Positions 44,055-59,400 of a stretch of DNA of 64,000 nucleotides are shown piece by piece. The DNA is from Basidiobolus meristosporus CBS 931.73 (Eukaryota > Basidiobolomycota > Basidiobolomycetes > Basidiobolales > Basidiobolaceae). Below the pieces are notes generated by a model. The model was given only the letters and a program-made list of their open reading frames with translations. It did no database searches and was not told the origin of the DNA. Both the position numbers and the translations under genes were made by a program. Location of the stretch: contig MCFE01000233.1 of the NCBI GenBank assembly GCA_002104905.1, positions 1 through 64,000 on the forward strand, read 5' to 3'. The stretch's first letter is position 1, and every line of letters starts with the position of its first letter.

Positions 44055-44339
44055 TTAATGATTTATTAAATGTAAAAGTAGTGCGTATACTTTTACATGG
44101 TCTTGGCATAACAAACACATAGAATAGGTTAAGGAAGATCCCAAGAACATGTGTGCAAAGTATGAGGCTGTTTGGACAACTTTGAGAATTTTTATGTTCT
44201 GGGTACCTAGTATTTTGGTGAAAATATTCAGAGTATATCCCAACAAGGAATTTGGTCAGTATTCTCTAGGATCTGAAGGTAATGATCTAAGTGACTAAGT
44301 TAGGTGAATATTTAGGTGGAATTACAAGCTTTTACAACA
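43992..44339 (-). repeat. 5' LTR of copia element
   Basis: 348 bp, TGTTGTAAG...TTTACAACA. It is related over its full length to 2494-2832, and its first part is also found near 47550. Confidence 0.8.
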
Positions 44340-44425
44340 TTCTTGGCATTTTTCCAAAGGTGTTGTCTCATTGCATAATGGTTTTTGCTGGGCTCATACA
44401 GGGCACTGTTGTTAGGGAAGTTGGG

Positions 44426-44860
44426 CTAAGAATCCATTGGTGAGCTTGCTTCTTCAGAGCTATCACTCTGCGTGCCATATTCAGAAGACTGGGGGGAGCC
44501 TAAAGGTGTCACAAACTCTCCTGAGTCAGTATGCGCAAGGTGAGAAGTATGAACAGATGCTGTTATAGAAGTATCAAGTGAGTTGCAAGATATTGTTGGT
44601 ACAGTAGTGACTGGTGACTGGTCCAATTTGACTTGTGTGGCAAAGCACTGGCTGTGATTCTAGTAATACTTCCTATGCTGCCTGTGTGCTTGATGGCTGA
44701 GAGGTTTGCTACAATAGCCAGATGGTTGTTTTTCTCTTCTATTATGGTGTTGAATCAAAGTAGTCTTGTCCATGGGGCAAGCAGTTTGACACTCAACAGT
44801 GTAACACTATTATATCACTTTTTTGTCAATACTCATGTGAGCTTAAGACAGTCTTGTATT
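44426..44860 (-). pseudogene. TNP2-type transposase N-terminus
   Basis: Reads M-D-x-T-T-L-I-Q near 44775, a finger-like segment with Y-C-S-K-P-L-S-H, then the Ser/Thr-rich linker ending E-F-V-T-P-L-G-S-P-Q-S-S-E-Y-G (44626-44426). It is equivalent to 13080-12780 and shows the same residue order. Stops break the finger part. Confidence 0.5.
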
Positions 44861-45059
44861 TGAGACATTGGGCCTACATGAATATAAGATTCAATGATGA
44901 CCTGCCATAGTAAGCATCATAAATAATGCTGTGGCATCACGTACACACATATATGCAACAGCATTTCTCTTTGGGCTTTACTCACTTCCATATATATGCC
45001 GCTAAAAAATAAAGCAAACTTGTCTGGTTCTTAACCAAGCCCTACTGCTAACAGCAGCA

Positions 45060-46870
45060 GAAGAATGGTTGGACAACTGCTTGATTTGACACTCAGTGTA
45101 ACAAGCAGGGCTGCAACTAAAAAAGCTTTATGGACTGTATGCCCACTGAAGGAAATAATGTGGACTCCTCAGGCTCTCTGTCAAGTAGGAAACTGGGAAT
45201 CTCTGCAGAGCCACAAGCTGACCATATTCCTGAGGCACATGAGAATGTAGCAAAAGCAGTACCTTCAGCTGAAGACCAGCAAGTGGCCATCATAACATCA
45301 CCACCACCTGTATTAGCATATATGCTGTCAGCTCATGCCAAAGCACTAATCAGGCAAGTAGGTGCAGTGGCTGATAGGATAGATGGAACAACCCAGAGGA
45401 ATCAGGAAATAGTCCAGTAACAGGATGAGTGGATAAAAGGTTTAGAGCAATCAATATCCCAGGTAGAGAAAGCAGTATCTTTGCTGCAAAGAAGGAACTT
45501 AAGTAGCTCTGTGTCACAGCCAGGAATTGAGCTATTTCCTGATGTAACGGCAGAGGAACATACCAAGACCGTAAGGCCAGCATACCATGGGACCATCAGG
45601 AACTCAAGGCTCAGCATAATGCACCTGACTTGCTCCACTAGCATTATCCTGGATATGAACAAGCAAATGGATTTTGGGCCAGCATTAGTTTACTAAGAAA
45701 GTACCTTAAGAATAACAGAAATTATCAATGGCAGAAGAACAAGGATATCATGCCTAAAACCAGCAGCTTCCTCAAGAGCCTGTTACAAGCAGGGTTGAAA
45801 GCTCCAAAGAAGTGTCAAAGAGGCATCAGGTAGCTAGAAGAGTGCCAATAAGGGAAAAGCAAGCATACACAGATGCACCAGCACAACACTTACCAAGGAA
45901 AAGGCATACTTTTACTCAAGAAGCACTCAGTCAAAGTAACAGTGAAGGACCTGGCAGTGATATAAACAAGTGGCTACCACAGGAGCCCTTCACAGCATTG
46001 GCTGAGAGCATGAAACAAGTGGGAAGGAAGCATCAGGTTGCCTGCAGAGTGCCAGCAAGGGACAAGCAGGCCACTACAGATGCATCAGAGCAGCATTTAT
46101 CAAGGAGTAAGCATAGTTCAATACAAAAGGCACTCAGACAAAGCAGCAGTGAAAGATCTGGCAGTGATAAAGGAAAAGGTGAAGGGGAAGAGTCTTCCCA
46201 AGCCAGAGACAAGTAAGTGTGAGAAAAAAGCTGCAGCTCTTGACGGTTAATGCTGTAAGCCTGGAACAGACTGAATCCCCTCATAGCCAAGAAGAATTAG
46301 CAACAAGAAAACAGCTGCTTTCACAAGAGTTGGAAGCGCGGCCAGTTGAGCTACACTCCAGTGAGGTAGATGAGTTTGCAGAGAAAGGCAATTTGTATAC
46401 CACAGCCTCCACATCCTCCATTATTGACAGAGCGGAGATCCCACTGACAGACAGAATAACAATGTCAAGAACTCAAAAGGGTATCATAATTCCCTCAGTT
46501 GAATTTGGAACATAATAGGCACATCAAGAGGCTGCAGTACTTCTTCAAGAGCAGTGCTCAAGAAAATGCACTTGAATATTGCAAGGACTGATTGCAAAGA
46601 CTGGCAGATGAGGAGCTAGACCTTGCAGTGCCAGCTAAAGACCAGGATGTATGGGAACCAACAATTGAACAGTGGTGTAGAGCCATATGGTTCCTGCTAA
46701 AGTCATGAAAATGGAGTAGTACAGCAGAAATACTAATTGAGTGGTGGATTATAATAAAGTTACTTGTTGAGCGTGGGGTTGGGCTTGTTGTTAGTGTAGG
46801 GTATTGGAACTTGTAGAGGTCAGTGCAATTGGAAATTGAGTTACAACTGAAGTTTTGACAGAAATAAACC
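45060..46870 (+). pseudogene. CACTA second ORF (coiled-coil, Myb-like), copy 5
   Basis: Continuous in DNA, unlike copy 2. The order is: Ser-rich leader (from 45130), A-H-A-K-A-L-I-R-Q, coiled coil (about 45340-45490), then the W-containing segment. Two tandem related repeats of about 65-70 residues follow (45812-46216; REKQA...D-A-P-A-Q-H and RDKQA...D-A-S-E-Q-H, each ending S-S/N-S-E-x-x-G-S-D). Next come an S-Q-E-E-L-A-T-R-K-Q region (46219-46515) and a helical end up to about 46870. A TAG at 45418 and several frame changes disable it. It is conserved in five places, so it travelled as part of the transposon. Confidence 0.6.
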
Positions 46871-47100
46871 AATTTGTATGCATGAAAAATAAGAACATTG
46901 GATGAGTCAGGAAATAAGGAGTGTGGAAAAGAGGCAATAACTAATCAATGAACACAAATATAGGAGGTATTTGAGTGTCTAGGATCAGAAAGTGACAGAA
47001 TTGGCAGAGAACCAATTAAAAGCCACTTATGTATTGTGGTGATGAAAAATTATGACCAAGTTTTTTGTAATGGTCTTTGCATGGTGTCCTGATGGGATTA

Positions 47101-49158
47101 ATTCCTCTTAGTTGCAGTATTTAGTACTGTGACAGCCTGTTGATGGGATTGTCATAGTAATTTTTCATAGAGTAGGGTTCCTGCTCAGGTCAAGGACATT
47201 GGCAGGAACCCTTTGGCTTTATGCGGTACATAACCTATAGGAGTCTTGCTAGGCCTTCTATACATGTTGTACTGTTTTAGCTCTAGTGCATTCAATTAAA
47301 AGCATATATTTGACCCTGAAGTATATGAGGCTGAAGGGTCACTGTTCTTTCATCCAATACTGTAGTGCTACTTTGAATGCACCAACAGTAGAGTATTCTT
47401 CCCTCATGAAGTATGCAATGAACCTTTCTGGCAGCATCCTACTGTACCTATCATACCTAGAAGTTACACCCATCCAGCATTTCCACAGATGTAAATATTT
47501 CATTTATGGTAGTAGCAGACATTTTGAGAGCCACAGCTTGGGGCCTATATACTATTGTAAGAGCTTTCAAGACATCAGAGGTGATTGGGCAAGCAGGCAA
47601 AATTTATGGTCTGAACCTAATGATTTATTAAATATAGAAGTTGTGTAGGTACTCTAACGTAGTACTTGTAAAGCACACTTACAGCAACTAATACATCCAG
47701 TGAAGTATTGAGTGATAGCCAAACAATATGCTAGTCCCTCAGGTCACATAAATCTACTCCAAGACCCTCCTATCATTGACTTGGTAGCAGGTTCATCCCA
47801 CTGTTTATCAGTGTGAGAATGTTTGATGGTAGTTTTAGTATTATTTCATACAGTGACTTCCTAGGGCTTGTAACCCATAGAGAGAGTCTTTGAGCCTTTA
47901 AGCTGACATGGAGAGTAAGCCTACTTTTTGCTTTCACTTGGCAACTTGTGGGCTGTAGACATGGTGCCCTAGCTTTTGCAACAAAGGTTCTAAGGGCATA
48001 TGCACAAAGGCAGTGGAGTTGGACCATATGAGGAATTTAAATCTTCAGGGTATCTGCAGTTTTTCTTAAAATAATTGACTTGCTCCATAATTTTGAAGAA
48101 TTATGATGATGTCAAGTGCCTGATTATGACCAAAGTTGACCTGGATATCACTCTAAAGTATCAAACATTTATCTACTGAACTAGCACCAAGAGGTACTAT
48201 GCACAATGACACTATGGCACAAGTCAACACAGTTGGTCAATGCAATATATGATTTTGCTCAAGCACTGTTGTCATTGCAAATTCTGGTAATATGCAAAAT
48301 TAAAGACAGGTTAAATTTAAATTTCTTGCTGCTTGGAGTCAATTTATGCAGATTGACTTCAGCCCAAGTATGCTTTACTCTAAGCTAGTCATTGATATTT
48401 GCATATCAGAGTATTGTCAGATTCCAACTTCTAGATTTAAAGATCACAGATAGCTCATGCAAGTTAGGTAAGTAGTGCACCATTATTTGGAAACAGCAAA
48501 CTGGCTAATCATCCACCTTTAGGGCACAAATCAGCTTCAGGTTACTAGGACAGAGCATTGGCCATTATCTTTTAGTGGTATCCATAGATAGAGAGCTAAC
48601 TATGAGATTACTGGTGTGGTTGCTGGTGCTTTGCTGATAGTGTTCAGATTCCACCATTGCTGGCCAAATTAGAGCCTTGAGCAAAATATATGACCAAAAA
48701 CCTAAGCAAATGTTCCTACAGGTTATGTATACACATTAGCTGTGAAAGCACTGTTACTATTCATTCAAACAATCACTCCACTGTTGTATTTCCCAGGCTG
48801 CCATATGAGAGTTATTTTTGCTGAATTGGCAATCTGATCACATATATGCAAAGGCTACAAAATTGGTGTGAAGGAAACTGCACTAAACACAATATATAAT
48901 GCAAGCCCAAGCTAGCCAATCATTATTCACGCGGATCAATATATGAATGTAAAGGAATGCAGCACTTACCACCAATCTTCAATAGATTAAGGGAGCAATG
49001 GTTGACTGTTTGTAAGAAATAACGGCGATTTTCCGAACGGTAATCGGGCATGCAAAGCTGTACACTCCTGCAGATGGCCTACATTACTTGTTCAGTCGAT
49101 ACTTAATCTGCTAGGGGCTGTATGCGAGCCTCTGAACCTTGTTCTTCTCTAAGACAAT
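47101..49158. other. Transition zone between repeats and genes
   Basis: A copia gag/PBS/LTR scrap is recognisable at about 47460-47690 ('cttgggg.ct.ta.a.c' followed by LTR-like 'ttgtaag...aagacat'). From 47700 to 48990 I see no ORF longer than 60-85 codons, no LTR ends and no match to other repeats of the window. Composition turns more CpG-containing at about 48.9 kb. The last 170 bases may hold the promoter of the gene at 49159, but no convincing TATA is seen. Confidence 0.45.
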
Positions 49159-51624
49159 ATGCCTGAAGACAGCTTTGCGCACCAAAGGGAAGATACACTA
49201 TGTTTGCCGGAAAAAGAACTACACATTTCCACAGAGATCCCTGGTGACGCAAGTGTTGGCAGTGATTTTACTGATACCACACTTCAGGCATATGCACCCA
49301 ACCAAAAGAACCCAGATTTGAGTGGCACGTTCCCAGTGTATTCACCTACACAAAAGTCGAGCGAGGGGAGGATTCATAGTATTCACACCACAAAAGAAAT
49401 CTTGACAGATAAGCGCAAGTTTGGCTACGTGGGGTTGTGCTCCTTGGTGCTATCTGAACTTGAAAGCTCCCTCTTTGAAGATTCGGAATCCAGCGGGGCG
49501 AGAGGAAGCTGGGTAAACTTCTCGAATAGGCTTCTACAACGCCTCTTCAAGCATATGGAGATAGAAAAAACGGGCAAGTATCCATTTCATATTCATCCAC
49601 CATGTCATCGCTGCAGACAGTCACTAATCCCTCCCGACGACCCTCTCAGAGCAAGCAATGATATATCAGCTAAAATCGCATGAACTTCTCTCACAGGACA
49701 TGTGTAAATGTCTGGTTGACGAGGGGAGAGACCTTACGGTTGAGGCGCTGCCAAGTACGCCCGATTCCTCCACTTTCACCGAAGTTCAAAACTCAATCAT
49801 CGTAGACATTCGATGGACCGTTATTTGCGATCTGTTCCTACTCTGCATATCCGACGGCATGTATGACTCTAGGGCTCGTGTATTGCTCAAACGGGTAGCG
49901 GAGCTGTTTGAGCTGCCCTGGCCTGAGGTGGTTTACCTCGAAAAAAGCATCACGCAGCAGCTGCAACTCTATGAGGTGGCCGAGACGTTGAAGCATGACC
50001 GTGAATCATTGGAACGCAACAAGCAATTCAAAACCAAGAGACTAGTGTTGATGGGACTAGCGGTGACAGGTAGTTCTCTTCTTGCGGCTTTCAGTAGCAC
50101 AAAAGCTAAAATTCCACAGGGGGTAGTCTAGTCCTGGGCCTATCTGCTGGGCTATTGGCCCCCTTGATAGGCGCGGGATTGGGTGCGGCATTCACCGGCC
50201 TGGGGGTGGGTGGGACCACTGCATTTTTGGGAAGCACAGGCGGCATTGCCTTAATCACCACTGGTGGCGCCGTGACTGGGGCTGGTGAGTGCACACCAGG
50301 ATTTAGACTCACGTAACAACTAACCCATGACTGCCTTGATTTAGGAATGGCTGGTATGTTTCTGATTCATGTATCTCGGTTACTGTGTGGTGACTGAACT
50401 GGAGTTGGTAGGCTTTAAAATGGCAAGAAGAACCAGGGGTATTAGCGTATTCCAGTTCGTTGCACAACAAGATCACAAACGCACCAATGTGCTTATTACC
50501 ATAAGCGGATGGCTCGCCACGGACGATGATGCGACCCTTCCATTTTCGACCGTCGATGCCAACTACGGTGATCACTTCAGTCTATCCTGGGAACCAGAGG
50601 TCTTGAGAGAGCTTGGCAATGCCCTGAAGCTCATTGCCGGCGAGGTAGGGTCACACTTGTCACACAGGCCTCCAAGCCGCCGTCTAACAACGTTTTCCTT
50701 TCCTAGGTTGTTAGCTTTGCCACTCAGCAAATCTTACAGCATACTATGCTGCATGCCCTGTTGGCCGCGTTGGCGTGGCCATTAGCCCTCACCAAAATCG
50801 GATACCTGATCGATAATCCGTGGTCGATTGGGCTGGACAAAGCTCAGAAAGCTGGCCTGGTATTCAATCAACTTTGACCAACAGGTTCTCAGCAGGCGCC
50901 TATTAATCAAATTCCCATTAGGTACTGGCTGACACTTTACTTAATCACGTTCAAGGCCACCGGCCTGTGAGCCTGGTTGGGTTTTCACTGGGTGCTAGAG
51001 TAATCTTTTACTGCTTGCTGGAATTGGCTCGAGTCAATGCATACGGCATCGTGGAGGACGTCTTTCTGTTTGGAACACCCGTCACCGCCAGCACAAAACA
51101 ATGGAAGCAGTGCGCCGGCGTTGTGTCTGGAAGATTCGTGAACGGCTACGTGAAGAGTGATTGGGTTCTAGGTGAGTACACAAAGGCCAGCTGCCCCTAC
51201 ACCCCACTAACACCCCACTTTAGGGTTTTTGTATCGAGCAAGTGCTGCTGGACGCCCGATTGCTGGCCTGCGGCCCATTACCGATGTTCCCAGATTGGAC
51301 AATGTTGACCTTACGGACATGATTAATGGCCATTTTCAGTATCGGCCAAGCATGCCTCGGCTGATGAAGAAAATGGGCATCCAGGTCACCAGTGAGCAAT
51401 TTGAGGAACCAGAACAAGACGCCAAGGAGGCCCCGTCGCCGCTAAAACAGAGGCTGATAGTGGAGGATGATATGGAAAAAGTCCGGATGGAGCTGCTGGC
51501 CGTTGGGTGCGAAGTAAAGGAGATCAAAAGCACCCTGCCAAAACTTGTTGTGGAGAACGATGATACAGTGCATAATGCTAGCATGAATCTGGCATCTCCC
51601 CAGCCGGTGCGCTGGCGCCGTTGA
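49159..51624 (+). CDS. DUF726 / TMCO4-like alpha/beta-hydrolase, 8 exons
   Basis: Exons 49159-49573, 49650-50069, 50120-50284, 50345-50353, 50412-50644, 50707-50859, 50922-51171, 51224-51624; total 2046 nt, 681 residues. Residues 1-100 are disordered. G-Y-V-G-L-C-S-L-V-L begins the family core. A glycine-rich hydrophobic hairpin (about 275-330) can insert in membranes. I-T-I-S-G-W-L is the start of the hydrolase fold, and G-F-S-L-G gives the nucleophile Ser487. The family (PF05277) includes human TMCO4 and yeast Mil1, a partner of a variant AP-1 adaptor, so a role at Golgi/endosome membranes is possible. Intron 1 has a GC donor and exon 4 has only 9 nt; both are required by the family alignment and the frame. 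Convergent with the GH31 gene 205 bp downstream. Confidence 0.85.
49574..49649 (+). other. GC-AG intron
   Basis: The donor reads G|GCAAGT, the classical consensus for GC donors, and the acceptor is CCTCTCAG. No GT donor nearby keeps the frame: the three available GT sites leave phases that give stops. Using GC joins H-M-E-I-E-K-T to E-Q-A-M-I-Y-Q-L in the family-expected way. Confidence 0.75.
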
Positions 51625-51829
51625 TCCTCTGCACCACATAATTAGCCAGGAAATCGATATGTACCATAAAAATGATATATGTATAACGCAGCTACTTTAT
51701 TAGTACTAAATTGGTGTTCTGACACCACACACCACTTCTAACAGCATTGGCATCCTGTTTCGGAAAACATAATATAAAATACACTAGCGGCTACAGATAG
51801 GTATAGAGAGATAAGGTCACACGCTAGTC

Positions 51830-55371
<3,542 letters not shown>

Positions 55372-55425
55372 CACCTCGAGAACGACTAATAAATACGAAG
55401 GAGTAAGAGCTGTATCTTCGTGGGT

Positions 55426-55905
55426 ATGAAAGAAACGACAACGGTCAAGGATATAATTTCAGATGGCATTCCAAGTAAAATAGCGGCAAGCTATATAAAT
55501 GTTCATGCGTTATCCCCTGAGGGAATGAGTCAAACCAATTTTTGGTGCGTGAACAGATTTAATCTACATATGTTACATTTTACCCAAAGATTTTTGAGTG
55601 AACTTCGGCTTTGCACTGGTTGTCCACAGTTGGACCACGACTACAATACCCTGATAACCCAATCGTCGTCTAGCTTTGATTTTTCCTATATTGATTATCG
55701 TACAACAATCCAACAAGGGGAAGTATTTGTGACTTTTATTATTAGAAGGAACGCCAATTTCTTTTCTAGAACCTAATTAACATATTCACAGGGATCGTCA
55801 TCAAAGACAAAGAAGCTTCGTCGCAGCAAACCTAGTTTAAGACTAGCTCTGGTGAATGATAATGACGCCACAATTGCAAAGTATTCAGCATACCACGGAA
55901 TCTAG
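55426..55905 (+). CDS. Hypothetical small gene between GH31 and RPB2
   Basis: Plus-strand ORF from ATG 55426. It could splice from about 55723 (…GGGGAA|GTATTT) to 55792 (…ATTCACAG|GGATCG), giving a basic C-terminus (S-S-S-K-T-K-K-L-R-R-S-K-P) and ending at TAG about 55905. An internal segment around 55545-55590 could be a second intron (donor GTGCGT, acceptor CCCAAAG). I recognise no family. The start lies only about 55 bp from the divergent GH31 start, so a shared promoter would be needed. The intron-like ends and the coherent basic tail are the only support. Confidence 0.4.
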
Positions 55906-55909
55906 CAAC

Positions 55910-56400
55910 GTTTAGGAGATGCTATCAGTAAGCACCATGGCAAACTCCGTGGCTCATGACGTTATTCCCGATGAGACAATCAGAAAGACCTGGAGGATCA
56001 CTTCTCACTTTCTCAGGGCTAAGACTCATTTCATTATATAGATGTTCTGGAAATTACGTGTGTGGTACGACCACTAGAGTATGGAAATATCAATCAGACA
56101 ATCAGTATTGCCCTGATCATCTCACAATAGATCTTTGAAACATGGCTGTATGCGTTTTTCCATTATGCTTGATCACTAAGTTACCTGAATATGTGATGCT
56201 AAATGGCTCAGTATAAGATAGATTGGAGTCCCGGTTAGTGAGTTGCAACTGTCATCAATTTCAGGCAATAGCTTCTTGTTTTCCAGAGTGCTTTGAAGTT
56301 GGTTCATTTTCACCTTGGCCAAGTAGAAGAGCAACTCGAACGGACATATTGAATTCCGGTTGATCCACAAAACTTTAGTAGGCAGTTATTACCGTTTAAT
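55910..56400. other. Interval upstream of RPB2, possible small minus-strand exon
   Basis: About 490 bases. On the minus strand 56370-56176 is open and ends at a good donor (CAG|GTAACT). Its peptide has a natural look (L-L-F-Y-L-A-K-V-K-M-N-Q-L, L-L-P-E-I-D-D-S). I could not connect it to a second exon in frame. It may be a small gene diverging from RPB2 or chance. No TATA box is evident for RPB2. Confidence 0.3.
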
Positions 56401-59400
56401 ATGGTTGAGCTGGAGACGGTAAATCTGAGTGATATCACAAGATTTGATAATAGTTACCTTCAATCCACGGAGGAGGACATCACCCAAGAGGATTGTTGGG
56501 CTGTTATTACCTCTTTTTTTGAAGAAAGAGGCGTAGTTAGGCAGCAATTGGATTCATTCGACGAATTTATCCAAAACACTATCCAGGATATCGTAGACAA
56601 GAACTCAGAAATAGTCATAGAATCATCGAGCGGGTGCGACTCGACTATCGTAAATAAACTCGAGTCGGTATATTTGCTTGGTTTGTTATCAACATTTTGC
56701 TTCCTAGATTCAGTATCAAATTCAATTTGGGCAAATTTATCTCTCAAAGCCAACAATAACTGAGGCAGATGGCAGTACTAATTCTATATCTCCAAACGAA
56801 GCACGTTTACGTCAATTAACGTATGAAGTTATAACAGTAGCAACAGCATAACAATATCGCTATAACCTACGAAATTTTCCATAGGTACTCGGCACCCCTT
56901 TACGTTGATATGAAGAAACGCATTTCTCCTGGTACCAACGAGGCAAAAAACTCCCAACTGTTAAGGAAATCCTCCACTGGCTATTCAAAGGACCAATATG
57001 ATAAGATGTTTATCGGAAAGGTAAGTTGGTTGTGATGATAACTTCTGGAATGACTAATCGTCATTTTACCGTTTGATGTACAGATCCCCATCATGTTACG
57101 TTCCTCTTTCTGTGTTCTTACAGGGCTGGATAGAGCTGATTTTCATAATCTCGACGAGTGTCCTTATGATCAAGTGTGTATATATCAGATTTTTCTTTAA
57201 TACTTATGTTAATGAATTTGAATAGGGAGGGTACTTCGTGGTAAATGGCTCAGAAAAGGTGCTTATAGCGCAAGAGCGAACAGCAACAAATAAGGTGTTC
57301 GTTTTTGCCAAGACCCCACCATCACCCTACAGTTTTATTGCAGAGGTCAAGAGTGCTACATCCCGAGGACATTCACTGGTGAATCCTGTTCTGGTCAAAA
57401 TGTTGGCGAGCAATACAAGCAAAGGGGTAGGTACGATATTTTATATTCTACTTAGCGTAGATGGCTAATTACTCTCTAACAAATTCAGATATCTGGACAA
57501 TACATACGCGTCAACCTACCATACATCAAGCAAGAAATTCCTGTTGTGATCGTATTTAGGGCTCTAGGAATCTTGGCAGATAAAGATATATTGCAGTACA
57601 TATGTTACGACAAGAATGATTCGCAAATGCTAGAGTATATGAAACCATGCATTGAGGAAGCCTTTGTTATTCAGGAAATGAACGTAGCATTGGATTTCAT
57701 CGGACGAAGGGGCCACTATGTAGGAGTTAGCAGTGAAAAAAGAATTCGGTAGAATATGAAATTCCATCTTTGTTCGAGATTGACACTCAACTATCAATAA
57801 TCTAGACATGCTAGTAGTATACTACAAAATGAATTTCTTCCGCATATGGGTATTCAAGCCTACAATCAAACTAGAAAAGCATACTTCCTCGGGTATATGG
57901 TGCATCGGCTGCTTTTAGCATCTTTAGGAAGGCGTGAGTTAGATGATCGCGATCATTATAGCAACAAACGAATGGATCTAGTAGGACCGTTGCTAGCAAT
58001 GCTATTTCAAACATTGTTTAAAAAATTATCCAAAGATATTGGAAAGTACATTGGTAAATGCATTGAATATAATCGTGACATCCGACTGACATCAGCTGTA
58101 AAATCGAATATCATTACAAACGGGCTGGTATATTCATTAGCCACTGGAAACTGGGGTGACCAGGCTAAGCAGTTGCAAGCAAGAACGGGTGTATCACAAG
58201 TATTGAATCGCTACACGTTCGTCTCTACATTATCGCATTTGCGCAGGTGCAACACCCCAATTCACCGTAATGGCAAACTCACAAAACCACGTCAATTGCA
58301 CAATACGCAATGGGGAATGATATGCCCAGTAGAAACGCCTGAAGGGCAAGCCTGCGGTTTGGTCAAAAATTTCGCATTAATGGCATATGTATCTGTTGGT
58401 TATCCACCGGGAGATATTTTCGACCTGCTAGAAGAATTAACAATGGAAAATTTGGAGGAGGTTTCGAAGGAGGACCTTGTGGATACTACCAAAGCCTTTG
58501 TGAATGGAATATGGGTAGGAATTCATCATGACCCCACCTCGTTGATGAATATTTTACGACACGCCAAACACCAAGGGTATATCAGTCCTGAGATCAGCAT
58601 TGTGTATGACTATCGAGACCAAGAACTGCGGATTTTTACCGATGCAGGTCGAATCTGTCGCCCACTATTCGTTGTCGAAGATAACAAATTGCGAATAACA
58701 AAAGGAGACATACGCTCCTTGCAGAATGGAGAAAATACTGAAGGACCTTTTGGCTGGCCCGAGCTTATTACTAACGGTATTGTCGAATATATTGACACAG
58801 CTGAAGAGGACTTTGCGCTTATTAGTATGACTCCTGAAAATATGCGCGGAATCAGTAATCGTCATGAGACGGATATTGAGTTGGAGAAAATGTCCACTTC
58901 AAATCATCAACTGTGGACACATTGTGAGATTCATCCGAGCATGATTCTTGGCGTTTCAGCAAGTACAACTCCATTCCCTGACCATAATCAATCTCCGAGG
59001 AATACCTACGGTGCAGCGATGAGCAAGCAAGCAATTGGTACACATCTAACTAATCATCTTTTACGTATGGACACCAATTCCAATACGTTGTACTATCCCC
59101 AAAAGCCATTGTGTACCACCAGATCTATGGAATACCTACGATTTCATGAGTTTCCGACTGGACAGAATACTATTGTGGCTATATTATCCCACGGAGGCTA
59201 CAATCAAGAAGATTCTTTAATAATGAACCAAAGCAGTATTGATAGAGGTCTATTCCGGAGTACTTATTACCATAGTTACATGGATCAAGAGAAGATAAAT
59301 GGTATCATCACAAATCAAAGATTTGAAAACCCTGATCCAAACACAACGATAAGAATGAAGCCTGCAGGGTACAATTGGATAGACGATGATGGCATGGTGA

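Larger units (their letters stand above)
40605..44339 (-). mobile_element. Ty1/copia retrotransposon, 3'-truncated
   Basis: Minus strand, from the 5' LTR (43992-44339) through PBS, gag, integrase and RT. It is cut at about 40605 where gypsy-A sequence abuts, so the RNase H end and 3' LTR are missing. It carries many stops. The order gag, protease, integrase, RT is diagnostic for copia. Confidence 0.85.
44340..47100. mobile_element. CACTA-type element, divergent-gene centre (copy 5)
   Basis: Carries the N-terminal start of the TNP2-type transposase on the minus strand and the second ORF on the plus strand, head-to-head around 44.9-45.05 kb. The arrangement matches 12500-16380. The rest of the transposase is lost where the copia LTR abuts at 44339. 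The right end shows terminal phrases shared with 4560-4700. Confidence 0.65.

Noticed and set aside
1-47700. A host defence or secondary-metabolite gene cluster in the long left region
   Set aside because: Every ORF above about 80 codons that I could classify belongs to a transposon; no enzyme or receptor family is visible.
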